From Firm-04 sp045600205 (GTDB taxonomy: Bacteria; Bacillota; Clostridia; Oscillospirales; Ruminococcaceae), in the NCBI GenBank assembly GCA_045600205.1, contig JAZRXM010000016.1, positions 1 to 64,000 of the forward strand: DNA of 64,000 bases, read 5' to 3'. Shown in pieces: positions 25,292 through 33,429 of the stretch. Each line of letters starts with the position of its first letter. Within the stretch, counting starts at the first letter, position 1. The notes under the pieces are model-generated. The model was not told the DNA's origin. It ran no database searches and saw nothing but the letters and a program-made list of their open reading frames with translations. A program made the position numbers and the translations under genes.

Positions 25292-26143
25292 TTATGATTT
25301 CGTGTTATGTACCACAACCTGCGGGAACGGAATTTCAATTCCTGCCTGGTCGAGGGCTTCCTTGGAAATTTCGAATAACCGCGCTCTTGCGTCAAAATAC
25401 ATCTCCGATTTGACCCATACATTCAGCGAAAGCGATACGGCACTGTCGGCATGAGCGGTCATGGATACGGAAGGTGCAGGGTCCTGGAGGCAAAGCGGCT
25501 CGTTTTTGACCGCTTTCAGCAGGACGGAACGCGTTTTGTTCATGTCGGCATCGTAGGCAATGGAAAGCGGGATGCACAGCTTCAATGTACCGTGCTGCGA
25601 GAGATTGATGACCTGTCCGGATGAAATATTGCCGTTTGGCAGATAGATCGTTCGGTTATCGCGGGCGGTCAGCTTGGTGTAGAGAATCGAAACCGACTCC
25701 ACATAGCCCTCCGCATCGCCAACGATGATGTAATCTCCGACCACAAAAATCTTCGAAAACAGAATGATAAAGCCGCCTGCAACATTCGATAGGCTGTTTT
25801 GCAGTGCCAGTCCGACGGCGAGTCCTGCTGCGCCGACGACCGCGATGATACTCGTCATCGGTACGCCCATAATCGTCAGGCAGATGATGATGAGCAGCGT
25901 GTAAAGCAGAATCCGACCAAGTGAGCGTCCGAAAGAGGAGGCGGTGCCTTCCACGGTCGCTTTTTTCATCGCTTTTGTGATGATTTTCGAGAGCAGTTTT
26001 GCAAGGAGCATACCGACGAGAAATACCACAAGCGCAACCACGAGTGTCGGCAGGAGGGCAACAAATTTGTTGATCATGGTGGCAAAAATGCCTGTAGTCT
26101 GTTGGATTGCCTGCTCTGTCTGCTGAACATCAAGAGGCATCAT
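25292..26143 (-). CDS. Small-conductance mechanosensitive channel, MscS family
   Basis: This 283-aa membrane protein should open under membrane tension to release solutes on osmotic downshift. It has three predicted transmembrane segments. TM1 lies at about 28-50 and TM2 at about 75-95. The pore-lining TM3 near 97-130 carries the small-residue pattern VVGAAGLAVGLALQNSLSNVAGG typical of MscS in shortened form. A cytoplasmic beta domain (RTIYLPNGNISSGQVINLS) and alpha/beta cage follow. It overlaps the upstream metallophosphoesterase gene by 14 bp, indicating co-expression. Confidence 0.95.
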   Translation of the reverse strand: MMPLDVQQTEQAIQQTTGIFATMINKFVALLPTLVVALVVFLVGMLLAKLLSKIITKAMKKATVEGTASSFGRSLGRILLYTLLIIICLTIMGVPMTSIIAVVGAAGLAVGLALQNSLSNVAGGFIILFSKIFVVGDYIIVGDAEGYVESVSILYTKLTARDNRTIYLPNGNISSGQVINLSQHGTLKLCIPLSIAYDADMNKTRSVLLKAVKNEPLCLQDPAPSVSMTAHADSAVSLSLNVWVKSEMYFDARARLFEISKEALDQAGIEIPFPQVVVHNTKS

Positions 26144-26885
26144 CGGGTTTCACCTCTTTCTCGCTCGATTCCTTTGCAGGTTCGTCGGGTTCATCTTTCG
26201 AGAGATGCTTTTTCTTCCGCGTTTCTTTCAGCGGGATGATGTCATCAAATACCGCATAGTATTTCAGCGGCACATAGCGATTGAGGTGGCATTTGCCGAA
26301 ATACCACTCGGAAAATGCACAGACGGTCGTCAGGTCCTCGAAAAATGCGTGTACCTCCAAACGCTGCATCGTATCGACACGCAGGCAGTCCTTCAGCGAC
26401 GCGGGCGGCTCGTGCGTGATAATGTAATCCACCGTATTATCGTGCTTTTTGAGCGTTTCCGCTGCTGCCACGATTTCCTGATAGGTCGGCTGTTCACGCT
26501 CCCACCAGTTTTCGGCGGTTCGGTATTCGAAATCCTGCGAATGTCCGCCGCCAAACGTAAAAAACTTCTTGCCGCAGATGGTGTAGACCTGCCCGCGCAT
26601 CAGATGCACCAGATTCGGTGCAATGACCCGTGCGGTACCGCCGTTCCATTCCTGTGTGGGGTATTTTTCCAGTAAATCGTAGTTTTCGTGGCAGCCGTCC
26701 ACAAAACAGACCGTGTAATTCAATTCCTCGATCTTGCGGCGGATTTTCTGCTCCTTTTTGGAATCATCCCAGAAGAAGCCGAAATCTCCGCAGACAATGA
26801 GATAATCATGTGCGGTCGCTTTTTTTAGAATGGGCGACTGAAATCGCGTGAAATCACCGTGCGTGTCGCCTGTGATATAGACCAT
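26130..26885 (-). CDS. Calcineurin-like metallophosphoesterase
   Basis: The 251-aa protein has the metallophosphoesterase ligands in order: GDTHGD (residues 6-11), CGDFG near 32, DGCHENYD in place of GNHE near 63, GGGHS near 113 and the late ITHEPP near 155. The C-terminal 50 residues form a Lys/Glu/Pro-rich tail likely to be disordered. The substrate is unknown; phosphodiesterase or protein phosphatase activity are both possible. It lies between ligA (15-bp gap) and the MscS gene (14-bp overlap). Confidence 0.88.
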   Translation of the reverse strand: MVYITGDTHGDFTRFQSPILKKATAHDYLIVCGDFGFFWDDSKKEQKIRRKIEELNYTVCFVDGCHENYDLLEKYPTQEWNGGTARVIAPNLVHLMRGQVYTICGKKFFTFGGGHSQDFEYRTAENWWEREQPTYQEIVAAAETLKKHDNTVDYIITHEPPASLKDCLRVDTMQRLEVHAFFEDLTTVCAFSEWYFGKCHLNRYVPLKYYAVFDDIIPLKETRKKKHLSKDEPDEPAKESSEKEVKPDDAS

Positions 26886-26899
26886 TTGCGTACTCCTTT

Positions 26900-28891
26900 T
26901 TAAGATTCTGCGTGGATTTTATCAAGCAGTTCCTGTTCGCTCCAGATTTCGATGCCGAGTTCCTGCGCTTTCGTCAGTTTGCTGCCGGCGTCCTCGCCCG
27001 CGACCACATAGGTCGTTTTTTTCGATACAGAACCGGAAACCTTGCCGCCGCAGGACTCGATGAGGGCTTTTGCCTCGTCCCGTTTGAGGTTTGGCAGCGT
27101 ACCCGTCAGGACAAATGTCATGCCCGAAAAGCGCGCATCTCCGGTAGATTTTTTCTCGTACTGCATCGTGACACCGCGGGAAAGCAGCGTATCGACCAGT
27201 TGATTGAATGCGGGGTCAGCAAATGCCTCGGCGATCGCTTCCGCCATGATGTCGCCAAAGCCGTCGATTGCAGAGATTTCCTCAGCAGATGCGTGACGAA
27301 TCGCATCAAGAGAACCAAACTTTTCACAGAGAAGTGTTGCCGTACTCTGTCCGATGGTGCGGATGCCGAGTGCCGCAAGAACGTGGTCGAGGGGCTGCTG
27401 CTTGGAATTCTCAATCGCCGTCAGCAGATTTGCCGCAGATTTCTCCTTGAATCCTTCGAGCGAGAGAAAATCCTCTTTCGTCAGTGCGTAGAGGTCAGCA
27501 ACTGATGCAATGAGCTTTTTCTCAAGCAGCTGCTGAATAATTGCAGGTCCTAAACCGTCGATGTTCATGGCACCTTTCGATGCGAAATGTACCATGGAGC
27601 GGAATACCTGTGCGGGACAGGCAGGATTGAAACAACGTACCGCCGCAGCTTCGGGGTCTTTGGTGACCGGTGCGCCGCAGACAGGACACTCGGTCGGCAA
27701 CAGGTAGGGGACACTGTTTTCTGCGTGCGATTCGCTTGCCAGCACCTCGGGGATGATCTCGCCCGCCTTGCGCACGCGAATCATGTCGCCCAGACGGATG
27801 TCCTTTTCCGTGATGAACTGCTGGTTGTGCAGTACGGCACGAGAAACACTCGTACCTGCTAGCTTTATCGAATCGAATACCGCAACAGGGGTCAGCACAC
27901 CGGTTCTGCCGACCTGTACCTCAATGGAAAGCAGCTTCGTGACTTTCTCCTCAGGCGGGAATTTATAAGCGACCGCCCATTTGGGGTATTTTGCCGTAGA
28001 ACCGAGCATTTCACGCTGCGCCAGATCATCTGTTTTGATGACTACGCCGTCAATGTCAAACGGATAGCCGCTGCGGTCTGCGCCGATCTTCTCGATTGCC
28101 GTCTGGATCTCGTTCATGTCCGCACCGCAGAGCGTATACGGAATGGTTGGAAATCCGAGCTTTTTCAGATAATCAATCGTATCGGAGTGCTTGGACAGTT
28201 CCACGCCCTCGATGCGCTGGATGTTGAAAATAAACACATCTAACTGCCGCTGTGCCGTGATTTTCGCATCCTTTTGACGCAGAGAACCTGCTGCCGCATT
28301 GCGCGGATTTTTCGGCGGTTCCTTGCCCTCCGCCTCGTGCAGCGCATAAAGGCGGTCAAAGGAGGCGTGCGGCATATACACCTCACCGCGTACTTCTAAG
28401 AACGGCGGCGCGTTTTTCAGTTTGTGCGGGATGCTTGCGATTGTTTTCAGGTTGGAGGTGACGTTCTCGCCCACGAAACCGTCACCGCGTGTGGAACCTC
28501 TCGTTAATACGCCGTTTTCGTATTCGAGTGAAACGGAAAGCCCATCAATTTTCGGCTCGACTGTAAACTGCGGCTCCTTGACAGATTCCTGAATGCGGTG
28601 CAGGAAATTTTCCACTTCCGCAAACGAAAAAACGTCCTGCAAGCTTGCCATTTGCACCGTATGTTCGACTTTTTCGAAATCAGTGGAGGCTTTGCCCTGT
28701 ACGCGCTGGGTGGGGGATTCCTCGGTTTGCAGCGCCGGAAATTCCGCCTCGATGGCTTTCAGCTCATGCATCATCGCGTCATATTCGTAGTCTTCGACGC
28801 TCGGTGCATCCAGATCGTAGTACTCATGCGCGAGTTTTGTCAGTATTTCCGTGAGTTCTGCGGCACGTACCGCGGCTTCCTGTTGCGTCAT
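26900..28891 (-). CDS. ligA: NAD-dependent DNA ligase LigA
   Basis: LigA seals nicks in replication and repair with NAD+ as cofactor. The 663-aa enzyme has the N-terminal Ia region, the adenylation lysine in EPKIDG (about residue 112), the OB fold, a Cys4 zinc finger (CPVC and, after a spacer, CFNPAC), helix-hairpin-helix repeats and a C-terminal BRCT domain (FSGMTFVLTGTLPNLKRDEA). The ATG at 28891 follows AAGGAG by 9 bases. An in-frame ATG 24 codons upstream has no site. It probably shares a transcript with the next two genes. Confidence 0.96.
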   Translation of the reverse strand: MTQQEAAVRAAELTEILTKLAHEYYDLDAPSVEDYEYDAMMHELKAIEAEFPALQTEESPTQRVQGKASTDFEKVEHTVQMASLQDVFSFAEVENFLHRIQESVKEPQFTVEPKIDGLSVSLEYENGVLTRGSTRGDGFVGENVTSNLKTIASIPHKLKNAPPFLEVRGEVYMPHASFDRLYALHEAEGKEPPKNPRNAAAGSLRQKDAKITAQRQLDVFIFNIQRIEGVELSKHSDTIDYLKKLGFPTIPYTLCGADMNEIQTAIEKIGADRSGYPFDIDGVVIKTDDLAQREMLGSTAKYPKWAVAYKFPPEEKVTKLLSIEVQVGRTGVLTPVAVFDSIKLAGTSVSRAVLHNQQFITEKDIRLGDMIRVRKAGEIIPEVLASESHAENSVPYLLPTECPVCGAPVTKDPEAAAVRCFNPACPAQVFRSMVHFASKGAMNIDGLGPAIIQQLLEKKLIASVADLYALTKEDFLSLEGFKEKSAANLLTAIENSKQQPLDHVLAALGIRTIGQSTATLLCEKFGSLDAIRHASAEEISAIDGFGDIMAEAIAEAFADPAFNQLVDTLLSRGVTMQYEKKSTGDARFSGMTFVLTGTLPNLKRDEAKALIESCGGKVSGSVSKKTTYVVAGEDAGSKLTKAQELGIEIWSEQELLDKIHAES

Positions 28892-28945
28892 GTTCGCTTG
28901 CTCCTTTTTTCTCAATTTGAGTGCCTGTCCATGCGGCAGGTATGC

Positions 28946-28984
28946 GAAAAACCGCATACGCAAGTATCGCCCATGCGGTTTTTG
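28946..28984 (-). terminator. Terminator of the cysteine-rich protein gene
   Basis: AAACCGCAT (28948-28956) pairs with ATGCGGTTT (28973-28981), with T-runs on both sides. It lies between the cysteine-rich gene and ligA on the minus strand. Confidence 0.75.
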
Positions 28985-28999
28985 TGTGATTTTTGGGGG

Positions 29000-29752
29000 T
29001 TACATTCCGCAGCCGCAGCTACAACTTCCCTCATTCGGGAGGTCGGTATTCGGTGCCTGTGTCTGCGGTAAAAATTGCTCTGTCGGGAAAGAAATGCGGC
29101 TGAAAATCTCGCACGGCGAATCGGTTTCGCCTGAGCAGCTTTTCGAGGGTACGGTGTACGGCACGGCGGCAACATTGACCGTCACGGGGCGCGTCAGTTC
29201 CACGACCGAGAATACCCCGAGCGTCAGCATGACTGCCCGTCTGCGGCAACAGCCCGAATCCTCGCCATTCTGGCAGAGTGTGACGATTTTCGTTTCCAGC
29301 GCGATCGGATCGACACACTGGCAGCTGGCAGTCGGGAGATTGACCACCTCGCAGCAGCCGTTGGTTTCACCGATTTTCGCGCCGTTGCTGAAAAATGTCT
29401 TGGTGCCGGCTTCACTGCCGTAGAGAATCACCGATTTGGACGCGGTTGCCGTACCATGCAAAACCATCGGGGCATCGCAGGCACGCTCGTAGCAGAGCAG
29501 CTCGACTCCGAAAGTGTACGTCAGATCTACTGAATAGTAACCGCGGTTGAACGGGATGGGCTCTACGTTCATGCAGATGTTCTGCGTAGACACGCACCGT
29601 GTTTTGACCAGATTGCACTGCTGCGGCAGTTCCCCACCGTTTTCCAGCATCACCTGAACATTTGCAATACAGTCCTTATCGGAGCAGCTGTCGAATACGC
29701 GGTCCACTTTCATCGGCACATACCCTGCGGCGGAAAGGGTTTCTTCCTTCAT
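29000..29752 (-). CDS. Cysteine-rich protein of unknown function
   Basis: I do not recognise a named domain. The 250-aa protein has 19 cysteines (7.6 percent), many in pairs or close spacing: CSDKDC at 23-28, GCC twice, CQC, and a terminal SCSCGCGM. It has no signal peptide or membrane segment. The N-terminal pattern VPMKVDRVFDSCSDKDC resembles clostridial proteins annotated as hypothetical and sometimes linked to the spore surface; this is a recollection, not a search. A perfect AGGAGGA site precedes the ATG. The only -10-like sequence upstream is CATATACT, without a clear -35, so a non-SigA promoter is conceivable. It has its own terminator. Confidence 0.75.
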   Translation of the reverse strand: MKEETLSAAGYVPMKVDRVFDSCSDKDCIANVQVMLENGGELPQQCNLVKTRCVSTQNICMNVEPIPFNRGYYSVDLTYTFGVELLCYERACDAPMVLHGTATASKSVILYGSEAGTKTFFSNGAKIGETNGCCEVVNLPTASCQCVDPIALETKIVTLCQNGEDSGCCRRRAVMLTLGVFSVVELTRPVTVNVAAVPYTVPSKSCSGETDSPCEIFSRISFPTEQFLPQTQAPNTDLPNEGSCSCGCGM

Positions 29753-29835
29753 ATCAGATTCCTCCTAAGTACATGATAGATGCGGTTTGCACCTTCAGTT
29801 CAGTATATGCACCGCGGAGGAAGGATGTGCAGGGA

Positions 29836-30174
29836 TCAGGTGTTTTTGTCTACCTGATGGAAGGTTTTGAGGTTGCCGATCTTCTCGTTGCGTTCCTCCA
29901 GTACCTTCTCGACATCTGCCCAGTCCAGTCCCTGATTGGCAGCCAGTACCATGACATGGTAGAGCAGATCGTTGATCTCGTTTTTCAGTTCGTCATTATC
30001 GCCGTTTTTTGCGGCAATGACGGTTTCGGTGGCTTCCTCGCCGACCTTTTTGCAGATCTTATCCACGCCCTTGTCAAACAGATAGGCGGTGTAGGAATTC
30101 TCCTGTGCCTTGCCTGCTTCAAAAGCGGCTTTGCGTGCCTTGATTACCTCAAAAATTTCCTGATATACGGTCAT
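29836..30174 (-). CDS. hisE: Phosphoribosyl-ATP pyrophosphatase HisE
   Basis: HisE hydrolyses phosphoribosyl-ATP to phosphoribosyl-AMP, the second step of histidine synthesis. The 112-aa all-alpha MazG-fold protein has the acidic metal-binding motif KKVGEEATETVIA, then NEINDLLYHVMVL. It is a separate gene and not fused to HisI as in many bacteria. It lies 3 bp after hisI and about 22 kb from the main his operon. Confidence 0.96.
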   Translation of the reverse strand: MTVYQEIFEVIKARKAAFEAGKAQENSYTAYLFDKGVDKICKKVGEEATETVIAAKNGDNDELKNEINDLLYHVMVLAANQGLDWADVEKVLEERNEKIGNLKTFHQVDKNT

Positions 30175-30177
30175 GAT

Positions 30178-30522
30178 TCAGTCCTCCTGTGTGTAAATTT
30201 CGTTGAAGAAGCAGCTATAAGAGCCCGTGTGGCAGGCAACGCCTGTCTGCTTGACGTTGACCAGCAGGGTATCGTCATCGCAGTCCGCGAAAATGGAAAC
30301 GACTTTCTGTAAATGTCCGGATGTTGCGCCCTTATTCCAGTACTCCTGACGGGAACGGCTCCAGAACCAGGTATAGCCTGTTTCCAGTGTTCGTCTGAGA
30401 CTTTCCTTGTTCATATATGCGAGCATCAGCACGGTTTTCGTGTCAACCTCGTAGCAGATTGCGGGAATCAGCTCATTTTTCTGAAAAAAACGGTCAAGGT
30501 CGTTCAGATCAACCTTTATCAT
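30178..30522 (-). CDS. hisI: Phosphoribosyl-AMP cyclohydrolase HisI
   Basis: HisI opens the adenine ring of phosphoribosyl-AMP, the third step of histidine synthesis. The 114-aa zinc enzyme has the family segments MLAYMNKESL, WFWSRSRQEYWNKGATSGH, DCDDDT (Mg ligands) and the cysteine ligands in QTGVACHTGSYSCF. The start at 30522 follows AGAAAGGG. A much longer in-frame ATG at 30789 is upstream of the promoter. The hisI-hisE pair supplies the two steps missing from the operon at 478-7413. Confidence 0.96.
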   Translation of the reverse strand: MIKVDLNDLDRFFQKNELIPAICYEVDTKTVLMLAYMNKESLRRTLETGYTWFWSRSRQEYWNKGATSGHLQKVVSIFADCDDDTLLVNVKQTGVACHTGSYSCFFNEIYTQED

Positions 30523-30565
30523 AAGAATTCGCCCTTTCTGAGAATATGATACATATAACACTACT

Positions 30566-30594
30566 ATTATATCACTTTTGCGGGGGTTCGTCAA
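30566..30594 (-). promoter_or_regulatory. SigA promoter of hisI-hisE
   Basis: On the minus strand, TTGACG (30594-30589), a 17-bp spacer and TATAAT (30571-30566). Confidence 0.9.
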
Positions 30595-30649
30595 TCTTTT
30601 TTTTGCGGGATAATTCCGCCTGCTGTGGAATAAAAGTACAAAAACACTC

Positions 30650-30678
30650 TTGCAAATTGGAAATATATGTGGTATAAT
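30650..30678 (+). promoter_or_regulatory. SigA promoter of the sensor-GGDEF gene
   Basis: TTGCAA (30650-30655), a 17-bp spacer and an extended TGGTATAAT (-10 at 30673-30678). It is divergent from the hisI promoter. Confidence 0.88.
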
Positions 30679-30733
30679 ATAATATATGCTCAGAATAGAG
30701 CGCGATTTTACAGGAAAAGGAGGATAGCCAGCT

Positions 30734-32692
30734 TTGAAATCAAAAAATCCATGTATCGGAATTTGTTTTGCAAGAACGCAAGACAGCACAGATATTGAAT
30801 TGCTTCACGCACTCAGCGAGGACATGAAGTGCGCAGGTATGCGCACACTGACATTTCAATTTATGAGCGACCTCAAAAATGAGGACAGCAAGGATGCAGG
30901 CGAACTGGTTTTGCTGAAGTTGATTCCCTTTTCCTACTTGGATGCAATGATTTTATTCACGGAATCCATCAAAAATACGGCTGTCATTGATGCGATTGTA
31001 TCTCGCGTGACCAAAGAGGGCATTCCTGTCATTTCCATTGCCAGACCCCTCGAAGGTTGTTTCCAAGTACAGTACGAGATGGAAAATCCGTTTCGTGACG
31101 TCATGGAGCATATCCTGACAGAACACGGCTGCAAAAAAGTCGCATTTCTGGCAGGAATCAAGGACAATGTTTTTTCTGAAGCCCGCCTGCGCATTTACCG
31201 CGAAGCATTGGCGGCACACGGCATCCCATATGACGAAAAACTCGTCAAATACGGCGATTTCTGGTATGCTCCCGCGAAGGAAGTCATGCAGGAATATCTG
31301 CGGGAATATGACAAAAACGATTTTCCTGATGCGATCTGCTGTGCCAATGACGCGATGGCGATGACTGCCTGTCAGGAACTGGAAAGTGCCGGCTACCGTG
31401 TACCGCAGGATGTGTTGATCACGGGCTTTGACGGTACGTATTCCGAGCAGTTCTTCCGTCCGCGGCTGACGACCGCAGCCATCGATTTTGCGGGCATCAG
31501 CCGTGAAACCACCGCGCTGCTGCAGCGTATTTTTGCAGAGCCAGGGCTGGAACCCTGCACCGTGACTGTGGCATATCAGATGCGCGTGGGGCAGTCCTGC
31601 GGCTGCAAAGAGGTCATCTACGGCGACACGGGCAAACAGCTCATGAACGTCTATCTGAACCTCGAAGGTTCTCGCTTTTTCTATACCGCAATGCACGATA
31701 TGACCTCTAAAATGCTGGAGGAGATCTATCCCATTGAGGAACTGCCGCAGCGGCTCCTCGAAAGCAATTTCGGAATCGCCTGGACCAGAGCCAGTCTTGT
31801 GCTGACACGCCAGACCGTCCTGGGACTGGGTCTTTATCTGGAGCCCGATGCACTGGAGCATCCGACTGTGGAGGTCTGCCGCTGGTCTGAATCGGGCAAT
31901 TCTACGCCGATGAAAGCGTTTACTTCTGATTTTCTCGTGGATGACCCCGAACAGCTTTATGCAGAGGCAAAATCTAATGCGGTCATGGTCACCGCACTGC
32001 ATGAACAGGGTCAGGTGCTGGGATATTTTGTTATGGCATACGAGCCGGCGACCCCCGATTTCGACGACAATAAACTTGATTACGGGCGGTTGCTCAATTA
32101 TCAGAGCTCCATTGCCCATATTCTGTCCGCACTGATCAGCCGCCATTCTCTGCTGGAATTCAATGCACAGCTTGAGCGGCTTTATATCTACGACCCGATG
32201 ACCAATCTTAACAACCGCCGCGGATTTTTCCAGCATCTCAGCTACGTGATGTCCGAGCGGAAAATGCTCAACGATGACTTCTGGGTCTGCATTGCCGCCA
32301 TTGATATGGACGGGCTGAAATACATCAACGATACGTTTGGTCATGCGGAGGGCGATGACGCCATCATTGCCATTTCACAGATCTTGATGAAGGTTTCTCC
32401 GCGCGGCAGTATCGTGGCGCGTTTTGGCGGCGATGAATTTATGATCGCCACGCTGTTGGAAAGTAAAGACCCGCACTTTGAACCCACATTCCGCCGCGAT
32501 ATGCAGGTGCAGATTGATGCCTATAACCGCACAATCAAGAAAGAGTACTGCATTGGTGCAAGCTGCGGATTTGAGATCGCAAAATATACGGAGGGCATGG
32601 ACATTGATGTTGTGATGAAAGCTGCCGATGACCAGCTTTATCTCGACAAGGCACGGCACAAATGTCTGCGCGGCATCCGAAGAAAACCGTAG
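30734..32692 (+). CDS. Diguanylate cyclase with a LacI-type periplasmic-binding-protein sensor domain
   Basis: The 652-aa protein starts at TTG, 10 bases after AAGGAGGA. Residues 1-290 resemble the effector-binding half of LacI/GalR regulators (EHGCKKVAFLAG; DAICCANDAMAMTACQELESAGYRVPQDVLITGFDGT). The usual N-terminal helix-turn-helix is absent, and so are a signal peptide and membrane segments. A linker domain of about 200 residues follows. The C-terminal GGDEF domain (about 490-650) has DMDGLKYINDTFGH and an intact FGGDEF at about 563. This should be a soluble c-di-GMP synthase that responds to a small ligand, perhaps a sugar. The RxxD inhibitory site ahead of GGDEF is missing (RGSI at that place). 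An AlkD-like gene follows 11 bp later. Confidence 0.9.
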   Translation: MKSKNPCIGICFARTQDSTDIELLHALSEDMKCAGMRTLTFQFMSDLKNEDSKDAGELVLLKLIPFSYLDAMILFTESIKNTAVIDAIVSRVTKEGIPVISIARPLEGCFQVQYEMENPFRDVMEHILTEHGCKKVAFLAGIKDNVFSEARLRIYREALAAHGIPYDEKLVKYGDFWYAPAKEVMQEYLREYDKNDFPDAICCANDAMAMTACQELESAGYRVPQDVLITGFDGTYSEQFFRPRLTTAAIDFAGISRETTALLQRIFAEPGLEPCTVTVAYQMRVGQSCGCKEVIYGDTGKQLMNVYLNLEGSRFFYTAMHDMTSKMLEEIYPIEELPQRLLESNFGIAWTRASLVLTRQTVLGLGLYLEPDALEHPTVEVCRWSESGNSTPMKAFTSDFLVDDPEQLYAEAKSNAVMVTALHEQGQVLGYFVMAYEPATPDFDDNKLDYGRLLNYQSSIAHILSALISRHSLLEFNAQLERLYIYDPMTNLNNRRGFFQHLSYVMSERKMLNDDFWVCIAAIDMDGLKYINDTFGHAEGDDAIIAISQILMKVSPRGSIVARFGGDEFMIATLLESKDPHFEPTFRRDMQVQIDAYNRTIKKEYCIGASCGFEIAKYTEGMDIDVVMKAADDQLYLDKARHKCLRGIRRKP

Positions 32693-32703
32693 GAAATCAA
32701 AAC

Positions 32704-33378
32704 ATGAATCAGATACAAAAAACACTTTTCTCCCTGCGTGATGAGCAGTATTTACAGTTTCAGCTCAAATTGCTGCCCACCGTTGCGGAGCAGAATATTA
32801 TTGGGGTGCGCACGCCTGTTTTGCGCTCGCTGGCAAAGGAACTCTACGGCACCCGTGAGGCAGATGCCTTTTTATCCAGCTTGCCGCATCGCTATTTCGA
32901 GGAAAATCAGCTTCATTCGTTCCTGATTTCGCTGGAAAAAGATTTTGACCGTGCCGTTGGGGCGGTAAGCAAATTCCTGCCCTATGTGGACAACTGGGAA
33001 ACCTGCGATCAGCTGTCACCTGCGGTGTTTCGCAATGAGGCGGAAAAGCTGCTGCCGTACATTGAACGCTGGATGCAGAGCGATCAGCCCTACACGCAGC
33101 GATTCGGCATTGAAATGCTGATGAATCATTTTCTGGATGCGAGATTTCAGCCGTCTTATTTGCGGAGTGTCGCTGCCGTGGAATCCGATGATTACTACGT
33201 GTGCATGATGATTTCATGGTTTTTTGCTACGGCACTTGCCAAGCAGTGGGATGATACCATCCCGTATATCCGAAAACGAAAGCTATCGCCGTGGATCCAC
33301 AAAAAGGCGATACAGAAAGCCGTGGAAAGCTACCGCATCCCGACCGAGCAGAAAGTGTATCTTCGCACGCTGAGATAA
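32704..33378 (+). CDS. DNA alkylation repair protein, AlkD-like HEAT-repeat family
   Basis: The 224-aa all-helical protein fits the AlkD family of DNA glycosylases that remove alkylated purines without base flipping. Typical segments are GVRTPVLRSLAKEL, the YFEENQLHSFLI helix, VDNWETCDQ and WFFATALAKQWD. The acidic and aromatic residues of the AlkD active cleft (W, D in VDNWETCD) appear present. The ATG at 32704 follows AGGAAA. An upstream in-frame ATG overlaps the GGDEF gene. The gene is probably co-transcribed with the GGDEF gene, with no obvious functional link. Confidence 0.88.
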   Translation: MNQIQKTLFSLRDEQYLQFQLKLLPTVAEQNIIGVRTPVLRSLAKELYGTREADAFLSSLPHRYFEENQLHSFLISLEKDFDRAVGAVSKFLPYVDNWETCDQLSPAVFRNEAEKLLPYIERWMQSDQPYTQRFGIEMLMNHFLDARFQPSYLRSVAAVESDDYYVCMMISWFFATALAKQWDDTIPYIRKRKLSPWIHKKAIQKAVESYRIPTEQKVYLRTLR

Positions 33379-33420
33379 CAAAAACCCCCGCTGATCCTTA
33401 CGAGTCAGCGGGGGTTCGTT
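33379..33420. terminator. Bidirectional terminator after the AlkD-like and anchor-A genes
   Basis: A 12-bp perfect stem, AACCCCCGCTGA (33383-33394) with TCAGCGGGGGTT (33405-33416). The minus strand continues TTTTTGTT; the plus-strand T-run is weaker. Confidence 0.9.
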
Positions 33421-33429
33421 TATTTTGGA

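Noticed and set aside
29836..30522. A fused hisIE gene
   Set aside because: hisI and hisE have separate start and stop codons with a 3-bp gap.
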